Positions 48,081 through 57,787 of a stretch of 64,000 bases of DNA are shown here, one piece after another (position 1 is the stretch's first letter; every line of letters starts with the position of its first letter). Location: NCBI GenBank assembly GCA_949752745.1, contig OX457024.1, positions 107,285,692 to 107,349,691 on the forward strand, given 5' to 3'. The stretch is from Protula sp. h YS-2021 (lineage: Eukaryota; Annelida; Polychaeta; Sabellida; Serpulidae). Position numbers and translations under genes: made by a program. Below the pieces are notes generated by a model. The model did no database searches, had not been told where the DNA came from, and saw nothing but the letters and a program-made list of their open reading frames with translations.

Positions 48081-51000
48081 TTATTATTATTATTAACTGT
48101 TGGTAAGATTGTTATTGCTGTCTTCAAATGCAAACACCCAATCGAAAACCATAAAACTGCTTTCATAGATACTGAGAACGAAACACCAAAAAATGCCTAT
48201 GCGTAACATGAAACGTAACAAAACACCTTTAACTGTTTAAAAAATTTCACATCTCAAAAAAATATAACGAACACTGTTTCCTCACACGCAGCTCATTGAC
48301 AACCGTAACATACTGTTCCACCATAAGAGCCTTGAGGTGGACACCGAATTCGTGGACGAGACGATAGAGCGACTCCGAAAGCTCCTCAACGGCCTCAAGA
48401 GGAGCTACCAACTCAATGTGCGGGGCGTGAAGGACAAGCTGACGGAGGTGAGGTGCTAGGAGGGAGGGGCGGGGTGGGGGGGGGAGGGGCTACAAACTCA
48501 ACGCCCGGGGCGTGCAGGACAAGCTGACGGAGGTGAGGGGCTAGGAGGGAGGGGCGGGAGGAGCTACCAATTCAACGTCCGGACCGTGCAGGACAAGCTG
48601 ACGGAGGTGAGGTGCTAGGAGGGAGGGGCGGGGTGGGGGGGGGGAGGGGCTACAAACTCAACGCCCGGGGCGTGCAGGACAAGCTGACGGAGGTGAGGGG
48701 CTAGGAGGGAGGGGCGGGGTGGGGGGGGGGGGAGCTACCAATTCAACGTCCGGACCGTGCAGGACAAGCTGACGGAGGTGAGGTGCTAGGAGGGAGGGGC
48801 GGGGTGGGGGGGGGGAGGAGCTACCAACTCAATGTGCGGGGAGTGAAGGACAAGCTGACGGAGGTGAGGTGCTAGGAGGGAGGGGCGGGTAGGGGGGGGG
48901 GAGGGGCTACAAACTCAACGCCCGGGGCGTGCAGGACAAGCTGACGGAGGTGAGGTGCTAGGAGGGAGGGGCGGGGGGGGGGAGGGGCTACAAACTCAAC
49001 GCCCGGGGCGTGCAGGACAAGCTGAAGGAGGTGAGGTGCTAGGAGGGAGGGGCGGGGGGGGGGCTACAAACTCAACGCCCGGGGCGTGCAGGACAAGCTG
49101 ACGGAGGTGAGGTGCTAGGAGGGAGGGGCGGGGGGAGGGGAGGGGCTACAAACTCAACGCCCGGGGCGTGCAGGACAAGCTGAAGGAGGTGAGGTGCTAG
49201 GAGGGAGGGGCGGGGGGGGGGGCTACAAACTCAACGCCCGGGGCTTGCAGGACAAGCTGACGGAGGTGAGGGGCTAGGAGGGAGGGGCGGGGGGGGGGGA
49301 GGAGCTACCACTCAACGCCCGGGGCGTGCAGGACAAGCTGACGGAGGTGAGGGGCTAGGAGGGAGGGGCGGTGGGGGGCTACAAACTCAACGCCCGGGGC
49401 GTGCAGGACAAGCTGACGGAGGTGAGGTGCTAGGAGGGAGGGGGGGAGGGGGGAGGGGCTACCAACTCAACGTCCGTAGCGTACGGGACAAGCTGACGGA
49501 GGTGAGGGGCTAGGAGGGAGGGGCGGGGGGGGGGGAGGAGCTACCACTCAACGCCCGGGGCGTGCAGGACAAGCTGACGGAGGTGAGGGGCTAGGAGGGA
49601 GGGGCGGGGGGGGGGGGGAGGAGCTACCACTCAACGCCCGGGGCGTGCAGGACAAGCTGACGGAGGTGAGGGGCTAGGAGGGAGGGGCGGGGGGGGGGAG
49701 GAGCTACCACTCAACGCCCGGGGCGAGCAGGACAAGCTGACGGAGGTGAGGGGCTAGGAGGGAGGGGCGGGGGGGGGGGGGGGGCTACAAACTCAACGCC
49801 CGGGGCATGCAGGACAAGCTGACGGAGGTGAGGGGCTAGGAGGGAGGGGAGGGGGGGGAGGAGCTACCACTCAACGCCCGGGGCGTCCAGGACAAGCTGA
49901 CGGAGGTGAGGGGCTAGGAGGGAGGGGCGGGGGGGGGCTACAAACTCAACGCCCGGGGCGTGCAGGACAAGCTGACGGAGGTGAGGTGCTAGGGGGGGAG
50001 GAGCGGGGGGGGGGGATGGGAGCTACCACTCAATGCCCGGGGCGTGAAGACAGGTTGATAGGGGTCAGGCAGACATGAGAACAGCCGGAGGCGAAAAAAG
50101 CGGAGATTTTTTTTTTGAAGGGCCGAGACCATAAATTTGAAGCCCAAAAAAAAGCGGAAACAGCGGGAAAAGACCATAAATTTGAAGCCCAAAAAAGCGG
50201 AAACAGCGGAGATTTCTCATGTCTGGGGTCAGGTGCTATAAGAAGGGGGTGGGAGAGGCAGGACGGAATGAGGTGGGGAGGGATGTGTCGTTGTCTGGTG
50301 TAACTGACCAGAAAATCTGTGGTCATAGGTCACAGTGTCGATATGGAAGCTATTCACACTATGCGTCAATTTTAAGGCAATGAATAAAATTCACGGGAAA
50401 TTCACATCTAATATTCAAGTAAACTTTTTAAAATAAGTTGTTATTGTTGTTGTTGCGGCTGATGTTAACATTTAAGTTTAATTTAAAACTTTTTAGGCGG
50501 TATAGATGATTCCTTTGAAATGAAAGTGGTGGCGCGTTTTCTGCCCGTAATATCATTGGGCTTTGAAAAACTACTAATGCGATAACCTAAAACAACTCGC
50601 AGTGTCGCCTCCTTATTTACGAGTTTGTAGATTCTTTCTACCGAGGAATTGAGGATAATCTAACAACGGCATGGGGGAGGGGGGGAGGGGGGAGGGGGGA
50701 TTAGAGGTGTGAAACCACTAATATAGATTATCCACAAACCTAACGTGTAGAATACAGTTTTGTCCCCCCCCCCCCTTTCAATTTTAAAATAAATGTATAT
50801 TTTACTTGCATGCGGCTGCAGCTGAAAAACCTGGATCCGATGTACTTGGACAGGCCGGAGTGGGACGTCATGAAGCGGCGCGAGGCCATTGTCACCGCCA
50901 TGTTTCTGGACGAGGTCGAGGCAATGATGGACAATGACAGCTTTGATGACGTAAGCACCCCCTCCCCCTCCCCCCCTCCCCCTTTCATGGGCAACTTATA

Positions 51001-52009
51001 AGAAATAAAAGAAACAACAAACTTTTTATTTTAAAGTGAAATTTCAACCACCGTGATTTCCAATATAACCAAGTGTTTTTAAAATATTCTTTTATAATAA
51101 AAATTAATTAACAAAAAAACTACGAACTATGCAGGTCTGTACTATGCACTGTTTCCTGTATATCCATTCTCTCTGCATTTCCTTCAGATACCAGAGGAGA
51201 AAGTAGATAAGATGTTTAAGATGCTCGATCAGAAAGAAAACGAGGACCTGCGTGGAGGAGTCAACGTCCTGCGTGACATTGAAAACCTCAGGCAGCGATG
51301 GAAGGACCTGGGGAAAGGCAAGGAGAAGTCGCGCTTTCCATGCATTCCATGGATACGTAGCCTTATGGACAGGTGTGACCCGAGCAGGAAGTACCGGTAT
51401 CAACAGCTTGAGGATGGCGACGAGAACGAACCGCTCTGCTGGCCGCCGTGGAATGTGTTTCGCGTGTGTTGTAAGCGTCCCAACGGCGCCAATCCAAGCC
51501 GGATGTGCGTCTGCTGTGATATGGTTTACGCGAGGTGCGCCACTTGTTTACTTTTTGGACACGACTTGCACGGTCAGAGCACGGATTGCATCTGCCCCGC
51601 CTGGTTGCTGCAGGCCATGTCGCGCTGCTGTAAAATGGACCCAGAGCCACTGCCCGAGCGCAGCGATCGGAATCCCCCTCAAGCCACGGTGATTCAGCCA
51701 GCGAGGCTGACACTGACACTGACAGAGACATCCCAGGACTTGCCCCTTCTGTCCATCGTAAAGCAATACTTATCCCGCGCCCTGTCAGACCTCTGTTGCG
51801 TAGAGGCATGCCGTGAGAAGTTGGCATCGATAACAACGGAAAACACCGCAATCTCCACGCAGCCCGAGCCATCTGTTGGGAGAATAGGCTGCTCCCCAGC
51901 GCACAGCCAACTCCTCAACAGCGCCGTAACGGCTCAGCCAGCACCACGAGAGGGGGTGCCTCTAGAGCGAATACCGACGTTGTCGTCGAGAGAAACCACC
52001 ACGTTATAA
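46955..52009 (+). CDS. CXorf38-like protein with HEPN-type motif (5 exons, 551 aa)
   Basis: Exons 46955-47335, 47612-47779, 48292-48447, 50822-50950 and 51188-52009 all join in phase 0 with GT-AG introns (551 residues; human CXorf38 is about 320). Exon 1 has YMNWQRACQSLVILKESLDD, CAACEWWIDHILRLHENTHN and IHWSNCNIQDWPGSSWQVAK. Exon 2 begins AFMNKLPAKD and has LLVNCRFF. Exon 3 has LIDNRNILFHHKSLEV. These match human CXorf38 in order. RNILFH fits the R-x4-H motif of HEPN domains, as does RNEIMH in human. Exon 4 is acidic and helical. Exon 5 adds a Cys-rich stretch (CCKRP, CVCCDMVYARCATC, CICPAWLLQAMSRCC) not in the human protein, then a low-complexity tail. Function unknown; a nucleic-acid or innate-immune role is only suggested by HEPN similarity. 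The stop lies inside the first unit of a 60-bp minisatellite. Confidence 0.88.
47612..47779 (+). CDS. CXorf38-like exon 2
   Basis: Acceptor TTGTTCTAAAG, donor AAG then GTGCGC. Ends in a QSFVVVVVQK stretch coded by a GTC run. Confidence 0.85.
48008..48095. repeat. (ATT)n microsatellite
   Basis: Nearly pure ATT repeats with three single-base interruptions. Confidence 0.97.
48292..48447 (+). CDS. CXorf38-like exon 3 (HEPN motif)
   Basis: Acceptor CACACGCAG, donor ACGGAG then GTGAGG. Encodes the R-x4-H motif and ends NVRGVKDKLTE. The last ~46 bases and the donor are repeated about 19 more times downstream. Confidence 0.9.
48448..50050 (+). repeat. ~80-bp minisatellite copying exon 3 end plus donor, ~19 units
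   Basis: Each unit is GAGCTACCAACTCAACG, CCCGGGGCGTGCAGGACAAG, CTGACGGAGGTGAGG, then TGCTAGGAGGGAGGGGCGGG and a G-run. The first ~46 bases derive from the end of exon 3 and GAG|GTGAGG is its donor. The donor string appears at about 48440 (true), 48530, 48598, 48688, 48773, 48855, 48940, 49022, 49100, 49183, 49258, 49341, 49413, 49492, 49577, 49661, 49738, 49818, 49899 and 49973. A decayed last unit ends near 50,050. Most copies have GTGCAG where the exon has GTGAAG. Confidence 0.95.
50105..50215. repeat. Short repeat, 2-3 units
   Basis: GACCATAAATTTGAAGCCCA, AAAAA, GCGGAAACAGCGG twice in a row. Confidence 0.85.
50822..50950 (+). CDS. CXorf38-like exon 4
   Basis: Acceptor CGGCTGCAG, donor GATGAC then GTAAGC. 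Encodes LKNLDPMYLDRPEWDVMKRR and a Met/Glu-rich helix. Confidence 0.85.
51188..52009 (+). CDS. CXorf38-like last exon
   Basis: Acceptor ATTTCCTTCAG, then IPEEKVDKMFKMLDQKE, a charged helix, the Cys-rich block and a Thr/Ser/Pro-rich tail. Stop TAA. Confidence 0.85.
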   Translation: MPEEKVDKMFKMLDQKENEDLRGGVNVLRDIENLRQRWKDLGKGKEKSRFPCIPWIRSLMDRCDPSRKYRYQQLEDGDENEPLCWPPWNVFRVCCKRPNGANPSRMCVCCDMVYARCATCLLFGHDLHGQSTDCICPAWLLQAMSRCCKMDPEPLPERSDRNPPQATVIQPARLTLTLTETSQDLPLLSIVKQYLSRALSDLCCVEACREKLASITTENTAISTQPEPSVGRIGCSPAHSQLLNSAVTAQPAPREGVPLERIPTLSSRETTTL

Positions 52010-53122
52010 CGATGGCACTTCGTAACTATGCAACCATCAGCAATGTCTAGAGAACCCACCATGTTATAACGATGGTACCTCGTAACTATGCAACCATCAG
52101 CAATGTCTAGAGAACCCACCACGTTATAACAATGGCACCTCGTAACTATGCAACCATCAGCAATGTCTAGAAAACCAACCATGTCATAACCATGGCACCT
52201 CGTAACTATGCAACCATCAGCAATGTCTAAAGAACCCACCATGTTATAACGATGGCACCTCGTAACTATGCAACCATCAGCAATGTCTAGAGAACCCACC
52301 ATGTCATAACCATGGCACCTCGTAACTATGCAACCATCAGCAATGTCTAAAGAACCCACCATGTCATAACCATGGCACCTCGTAACTATGCAACCATCAG
52401 TAATGTCTAAAGAACCCACCATGTTATAACGATGGTACCTCGTAACTATGCAACCATCAGCAATGTCTAGAGAACCCACCATGTCATTACCATGGCACTT
52501 TGTAACTATGCAACCATCAGCAATGTCTAAAGAACCCACCATGTTATAACGATGGCACCTCGTAACTATGCAACCATCAGCAATGTCTAGAGAACCCACC
52601 ATGTTATAACGATGGTACCTCGTAACTATGCAACCATCAGCAATGTCTAGAGAACCCACCACGTTATAACAATGGCACCTCGTAACTATGCAACCATCAG
52701 CAATGTCTAGAAAACCAACCATGTCATAGCCATGGCACCTCGTAACTATGCAACCATCAGCAATGTCTAGAGAACCCACCATGTCATAACCATGGCACCT
52801 CGTAACTATGCAACCATCAGCAATGTCTAAAGAACCCACTATGTCATAACCATGGCACCTCGTAACTATGCAACCATCAGTAATGTCTAAAGAACCCACC
52901 ATGTTATAACGATGGTACCTCGTAACTATGCAACCATCAGCAATGTCTAGAGAACCCACCATGTCATAACCATGGCACTTCGTAACTATGCAACCATCAG
53001 CAATGTCTAAAGAACCCACCATGTTATAACGATGGTACCTCGTAACTATGCAACCATCAACAATGTCTAGAGAACCCACCATGATATAGCGATGGCACCT
53101 CGTAACTATGCAACCATCAGAA
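51990..53122. repeat. 60-bp minisatellite, ~18.5 units
   Basis: Exact 60-base period. Units read AGAGAACCCACCATGTTATA, ACGATGGCACCTCGTAACTA, TGCAACCATCAGCAATGTCT. Because 60 is divisible by 3, the minus strand stays open for 382 codons (20-residue repeats such as MVGSLDIADGCIVTRCHGYD); I read that as an artefact. The first unit supplies the last codons and the stop of the CXorf38-like gene. Confidence 0.97.
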
Positions 53123-53142
53123 ATTCTTAGATGTTTCAGTGT

Positions 53143-53148
53143 AATAAA
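53143..53148 (+). promoter_or_regulatory. Possible polyadenylation signal AATAAA
   Basis: First clear AATAAA after the CXorf38-like stop. If used, the whole 60-bp array would be in the 3' UTR. The placement is inferred. Confidence 0.35.
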
Positions 53149-53534
53149 ACAGCGCCGGAAATTAACGACAAATCTCGGCGGCGGGGAGAGGTGGGTGGGG
53201 TGGGGAGGGGGGAACCAACGCTGGTGAAGAACAGGAGGAAAGATAGTCCCACTCCAATAGCTCTTTAAGTCACAATGTACGCATGTATGTGCCGGTGTAG
53301 GAACTCGTCAAATTGCGGTTCATAATCATTCCATATTTCAGTCGATTCATGTCGGGCATTCAAAACTTTTCGTGAACATAAATAACGTAAAAGGCAATGT
53401 TTACTCCCGACGCAATAAACTCACCTAATCAAAACAAAAATAAAAGCACAGAAGTGAAAAGGTCTTGTTTTATTTATATTTTACATTTATGCTTTTGCAA
53501 TTCAAGGAAAAGATATGGGGCAGCTGTCGCCTGG

Positions 53535-53965
53535 GCAACTTTCCCCGGGACAATGTCAACAGGACAACTTCTTCCCGGACAAATCCCAACAGGACAACTT
53601 TCCCCGGGACAAATGTCAACAGGACAACTTTCACCGGGACAAATGTCAACAGGACAACTTTCCCCGGGACAAATGTCAACAGGACAACTTTCCCCGGGAC
53701 AAATGTCAACAGGACAACTTTCCCCGGGACAAATGTCAACAGGACAACTTTCTCCGGGACAACTACCAACAGGACAGCTTCCTCCCGGACAAATGTCAAC
53801 AGGACAACTCTCACCTGAACAACTTTCTCCGGGACAAATGTCAACAGGACAACTCTCACCTGAACAACTTTCTCCGGGACAAATGTCAACAGGACAACTC
53901 TCGCCTGGACAACTTTCTCCGGGACAAATGTCTACAGAACAACTCTCGTCTAGACAACTTTCCGC
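53535..53965. repeat. 30-bp minisatellite, ~14 units
   Basis: Units ACAGGACAACTTTCCCCGGG, ACAAATGTCA. Open in several frames on both strands (plus frame STGQLSPGQM repeats) because the period is divisible by 3. Confidence 0.95.
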
Positions 53966-54099
53966 GAGAAGCTGCAGCCCAACAAATTGCGACCGGGGAA
54001 AAGCACGGACACTGCCGCCGGCGGAACTGTCAACTAGACAACTACCGACCAAATCCAGTACACCTAAATCCATGCACCGACGTCAGTGAGTGACTGCAT

Positions 54100-54520
54100 T
54101 ACGCATGACAAAAGATCGAACTATAACGCACTTGTCGCTAATACAAGCCAAAAAAAAAAAAACAAACACAAAAAAAAACAACAACAATACACAATCTGAC
54201 CACATTGTTTTAACTGTTTCATTGTTATATTGTTATCTATCATTTTTCTTTTGCTCCAAATATTTTGTCCAGCTGATCTGTTGGTAGTCGTTAGACGGCA
54301 GTTGTTCTTAGTGTAGGAGGGGGGGGATATGGGGGGTGAGGAAAGCAGTGAAAACAAATTGAACATAACAGTAGATAAAAATATCACGGCACAAGTACTG
54401 ACAGTTTGCTGAGCAATACCTTGCTCAGGGGCAGAAGAATGGATGAAGTAATGACTGAATGTTTTGTCCCGATGACTACTGGAGTAAATGTCCCGCCCCC
54501 AGGTCCGATCGCGCTATCAC
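54100..54520. other. Between minisatellite and channel gene A; no gene seen
   Basis: A-rich tracts (54,149-54,185) and a G-run near 54,320. Probable 3' UTR or flank of the minus-strand channel gene. Confidence 0.4.
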
Positions 54521-54522
54521 CA

Positions 54523-55721
54523 TCACGACCCATCCTTAGACTTGGTGACAACGACACTGGCATCTTTCTCGTACGCGTCACCGGAGACCCTGCTCGTCTT
54601 ATTCTTGCTCCTAAGCTTCTCACTCAATCTCTCCGCCACGCACACAATCACCAAGTCCACGAACTCCACGACGGTGATGAGGCTAGCTCCCAGAAAGAAA
54701 CCCAGTAGTCCTCCTGTATATGAAAACAAATCAAACTGCGTCATGGCGGGCACCTGTTCCAGGTGGACGTACGACAGGTCACTGTAGTAGATATCGATCT
54801 GCACAAGCCTCTCCGCCATCTCCGTCACGTTCTGCACAGTCCAGTTATTGTGTACAGCGATATCGCGGACGAGGACGTTTGGGAAGTTGCTGGCGCTCAC
54901 CTGCAGCTCGTGTCTCGTCTTGCGGCACGTGGGCGGGCAGTCGCACGCAATGCCGCGCAGGCTCTTCTCGTACCTCTCGCTGTATGCCTCAAATATTTGC
55001 CTGTATGTACAGGCGTTGGGCGAGGACGTGTTATCCTCGTAGAAATCACAGCCGATACCGCCGTAAATGTACTCGACTTGGCACTGGTATGCGCACAGCT
55101 CTTCCGAATAAGGCAGGGAGGCGTCAATAGGTTTCGTCTCGCCCTCGCCTATACACCGCTGCTCGTTGTATGGTACGCTTAATTGTGACGTCACTTTCTT
55201 AGCCATGGCGACGCTCACTTTCTGCCCTGGTCCCACAGACAGATGGTCAGCTCGTCGGCTTGGGAATACTTCCTGTTGGTGAATGTAGATGTCAAAGCCA
55301 ACGCCAGTCTGAGAGGGGGCAGAATACTCGTGTGGCCGAACGTCCAGTGTCAACTCGAAACCGGAAGTCCTCCCCGGATACGTCACATCAATGGGTCCAT
55401 TCTGTCTCTTGTAGCTGTAAGAATTGAACGCGAAACATTGCAACTCCGAAAAGCTCACGCCAATGACGTAATCCTCACAGCTCACATAATCCAGGCCTAT
55501 TTTGCACTGCACGAACGTTTCATTAAGCCTTGGCATTAAGCCGTATAAAGCTCGGAACGAGTCGTTTGGCACATTGCCAAACACCGGTCGGCGGTAGATA
55601 TGATGCACGCTGCCCAGCGCGGCCGACAGCGCGTCTTGTATGACAGCAGGATAGAGCTCCACGCGCGACTTGACAAAGCCATTGTGATTGCAAATGGTCA
55701 CGGCTGGCATGCGCAAGTAAC
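54523..55721 (-). CDS. DEG/ENaC gene A exon 2
   Basis: Starts G-Y-L-R-MPAVTICNHNG. Includes the extracellular domain, TM2 and a 35-residue Lys/Ser-rich C-terminal tail. Confidence 0.92.
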
Positions 55722-55925
55722 CTACACGGCAACAATAACACAACCTGACGCAAAGCGATATATATCAGTTCCTTTTCCAAAACTTGTTCTATGTTACCTT
55801 TTATCGATATCTCTATCAATCTCTCATCTAAATATTTATTACTTCTTTACATTTCTTATTTCCTTTGTAAGGAAATGTCCACGAAGGCAGTTTTCTTTCT
55901 ATTTTAGACAAGACAGTTGTGAATC

Positions 55926-55964
<39 letters not shown>

Positions 55965-56406
55965 TAATAATTATTATTATTATTATTATTCCCACATCTA
56001 ATTATATTTGTTATCTTTTTCTCCCCATTTTAGAAATCCAAATATATACTTCCAAATAATACAACAATAAACTACTACTGCTACTATATTATAATTATTA
56101 TTACTATTACTACTATTACTACTACTACTATATTATTATTATTATTATTATTATTACAAAATGAGAAACAGCCGAATGAAATCCGAACAAACCTTCGTCA
56201 ATCACAGTCATGCGTAATGTCGTTTTGTACTTGTAAAATTCAATCAAAGAAACAACGAACATGTAGCCAAATACCGTCAGACAGACGGCGACCACGACGC
56301 CCCACAGCAGCCTCCGGAGACAGTGGGCATTCTCCAAACCAACATAGCGTATCCCGTGTAGTGTTGTTTCACTGAGAAAATTTTTAACGTTCATTGTTAA
56401 CCCCAT
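54523..56406 (-). CDS. DEG/ENaC-family sodium channel, gene A (2 exons, 470 aa)
   Basis: Exon 1 is 56406-56193 (71 codons plus 1 base, donor GTTTGT) and exon 2 is 55721-54523 (acceptor GCCGTGTAG, stop TGA). Exon 1 has the gating HG motif (TTLHGIRYV, residues 17-18) and TM1 (about 32-56). After it comes the hallmark MPAVTICNHNG. The extracellular part has the Cys-rich region with PYSEELC...CDF and CDCPPTCRKTRHELQVSAS. TM2 (about 405-433) reads FSYTGGLLGFFLGASLI, with G-A-S at the selectivity-filter position. Length 470 is slightly short for the family (500-600). The family makes trimeric, amiloride-sensitive cation channels in the plasma membrane, gated by protons, peptides or force; the ligand here is unknown. 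Gene B next door has the same structure. Confidence 0.93.
55927..56156. repeat. (AAT)n/(ATT)n and (TAC/TAT)n tracts in the gene A intron
   Basis: AAT repeats at 55,927-55,970 turn into their complement ATT to 55,990, giving a potential hairpin. A second ATT/ACT tract runs 56,085-56,156. Confidence 0.9.
56193..56406 (-). CDS. DEG/ENaC gene A exon 1
   Basis: Codes for MGLTMNVKNFLSETTLHGIR and TM1; ends VIDEG in phase 1. Same length, 214 nt, as in gene B. Confidence 0.9.
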
Positions 56407-56730
56407 TGTTTATCAAAATGACAATGATACATGATATTATTCTTTCAACTTTTAATGACATATTGGTGTTTTCGGAATATTAACAAGTGCTATTCTTTAA
56501 TTGGGATTCATGGATAGGCTTCTCTCGTGAGCCCATGGCTTACATAACATGAGCAGCAGTTTAACAATCGCTGTTAAGTAATGGACCTATTTGTTTATTA
56601 CCTCTGTGCTAAGTGCTCTAAACAATTGCACCAATTAGAAGCTGCATTATAATTCTCTGTAAACATCCCACACTGGATGTAATAAATCGATTATTGCACA
56701 CTGAAGCTATGAAATAACGACAGATAAAAC

Positions 56731-57091
56731 AAGCATGTCCAAGGACATGACCCAGTCCAGTTACCAAACAAGGAAAGAGAAAAACCTCTGAAACGAATAC
56801 TATTAGGCCAAAAAATGAAGTATGTAAACTGCACTTCATTCGAATTTGGAAGCTACCCGAAAAGGGATGTTGGAGAGGTTGGATTTTGACGATTCACGTA
56901 TTTACCGACATTTACACAATTTTACAAAATTTTTAAAATTTCACCATTTCGGCATTTTTTTTGTGTCATTTGCGAAAAAAGCAAAGTCCAGGCGGAGGAG
57001 CACCTAAGTAACTTTCGATTAAAATTTCATAACTATTTGAAAAAAGACTGTGAGAAATGAATGGTTTGACAATTCAGTTATTTACTACCAG
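56731..57091 (-). mobile_element. 'ACCCAGCCGA' element, truncated copy
   Basis: AAGCATGTCCAAGGACATGA then CCCAGTCCAGTTACC. Homology to the 40.4-kb copy stops at 57,091, where the next repeat begins. Confidence 0.8.
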
Positions 57092-57440
57092 CACCCTGCT
57101 ATTTAAAATAAGAATCTTTGAAGCATTTAAGAGACTAGTTTTATTTTTGTCTGAGAAGTTTACTGTAGTCGTCGGTAGTTATTCCGGAATAACTACCGAT
57201 ACACTGGCCCACTTTCTGCGGTAGGTATTCCAGAATAACTACCGATACACTTGCCGACTTTCTGCGGTAGGAATTCCAGATTAACTACCGATACACTGGC
57301 CCACTTTCTGCGGTAGGTATTCCAGAATAACTACCGATGAGTTATACGTATCTCGGTATAAGTTTATCGACTTGAAAAGTGCTGTGTTTATATACCACAT
57401 TTAAGATGGGTGATTGTGGTGTGTAAAATGACCACTTCTA
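57092..57440 (+). repeat. Repeat with palindromic GGTAGTTATTCC units
   Basis: Starts CACCCTGCTATTTAAAATAA, a terminus related to the 2.06-kb element at 21.1 kb. Then four units of TATTCCAGAATAACTACCGA and TACACTGGCCCACTTTCTGC at 57,175-57,340. Ends near a GTGGTGTGTAAAATG block also found inside the 21-kb element (21,678). It looks like one end of a related transposon. Confidence 0.55.
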
Positions 57441-57787
57441 ACAGAATCTTCGTGGGTGAAATAATAATCTCCTCCCCCCTTCCCTGGCATTTCGATGTCA
57501 AGAAACCCTTTCCCTCAAATTATGTACACCAGATACATTAGATCCGTCAGACCCTTCCAAGGCCTCCCAGGTTTGAAGCTAATCCGACGTTTCTTCTGCA
57601 GTTACACAAATGACACAACTGACATCTTTTGATGTCCTATGGCGTCACGTGTTGTCCAGTCTAAGACATATACAATCGCAACTAGCGGACCAACCCAAGG
57701 CATTATCCCACTAACTTTGAAGCCGATCTGACATGTCGTTCGACAGTTATCATGATAACAAAATCAGATGTCCACAACAGATACAAA

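Noticed and set aside
51934..53082. 382-codon minus-strand ORF with 20-residue repeats
   Set aside because: It is the translation of a 60-bp minisatellite whose period is a multiple of three. It has no non-repeat coding sequence and overlaps the end of a real plus-strand gene.
53397..54089. 230-codon plus ORF with STGQLSPGQM repeats
   Set aside because: The 30-bp minisatellite is open in several frames on both strands. The non-repeat ends show no signal peptide or domain, so an artefact is more likely than a structural protein.
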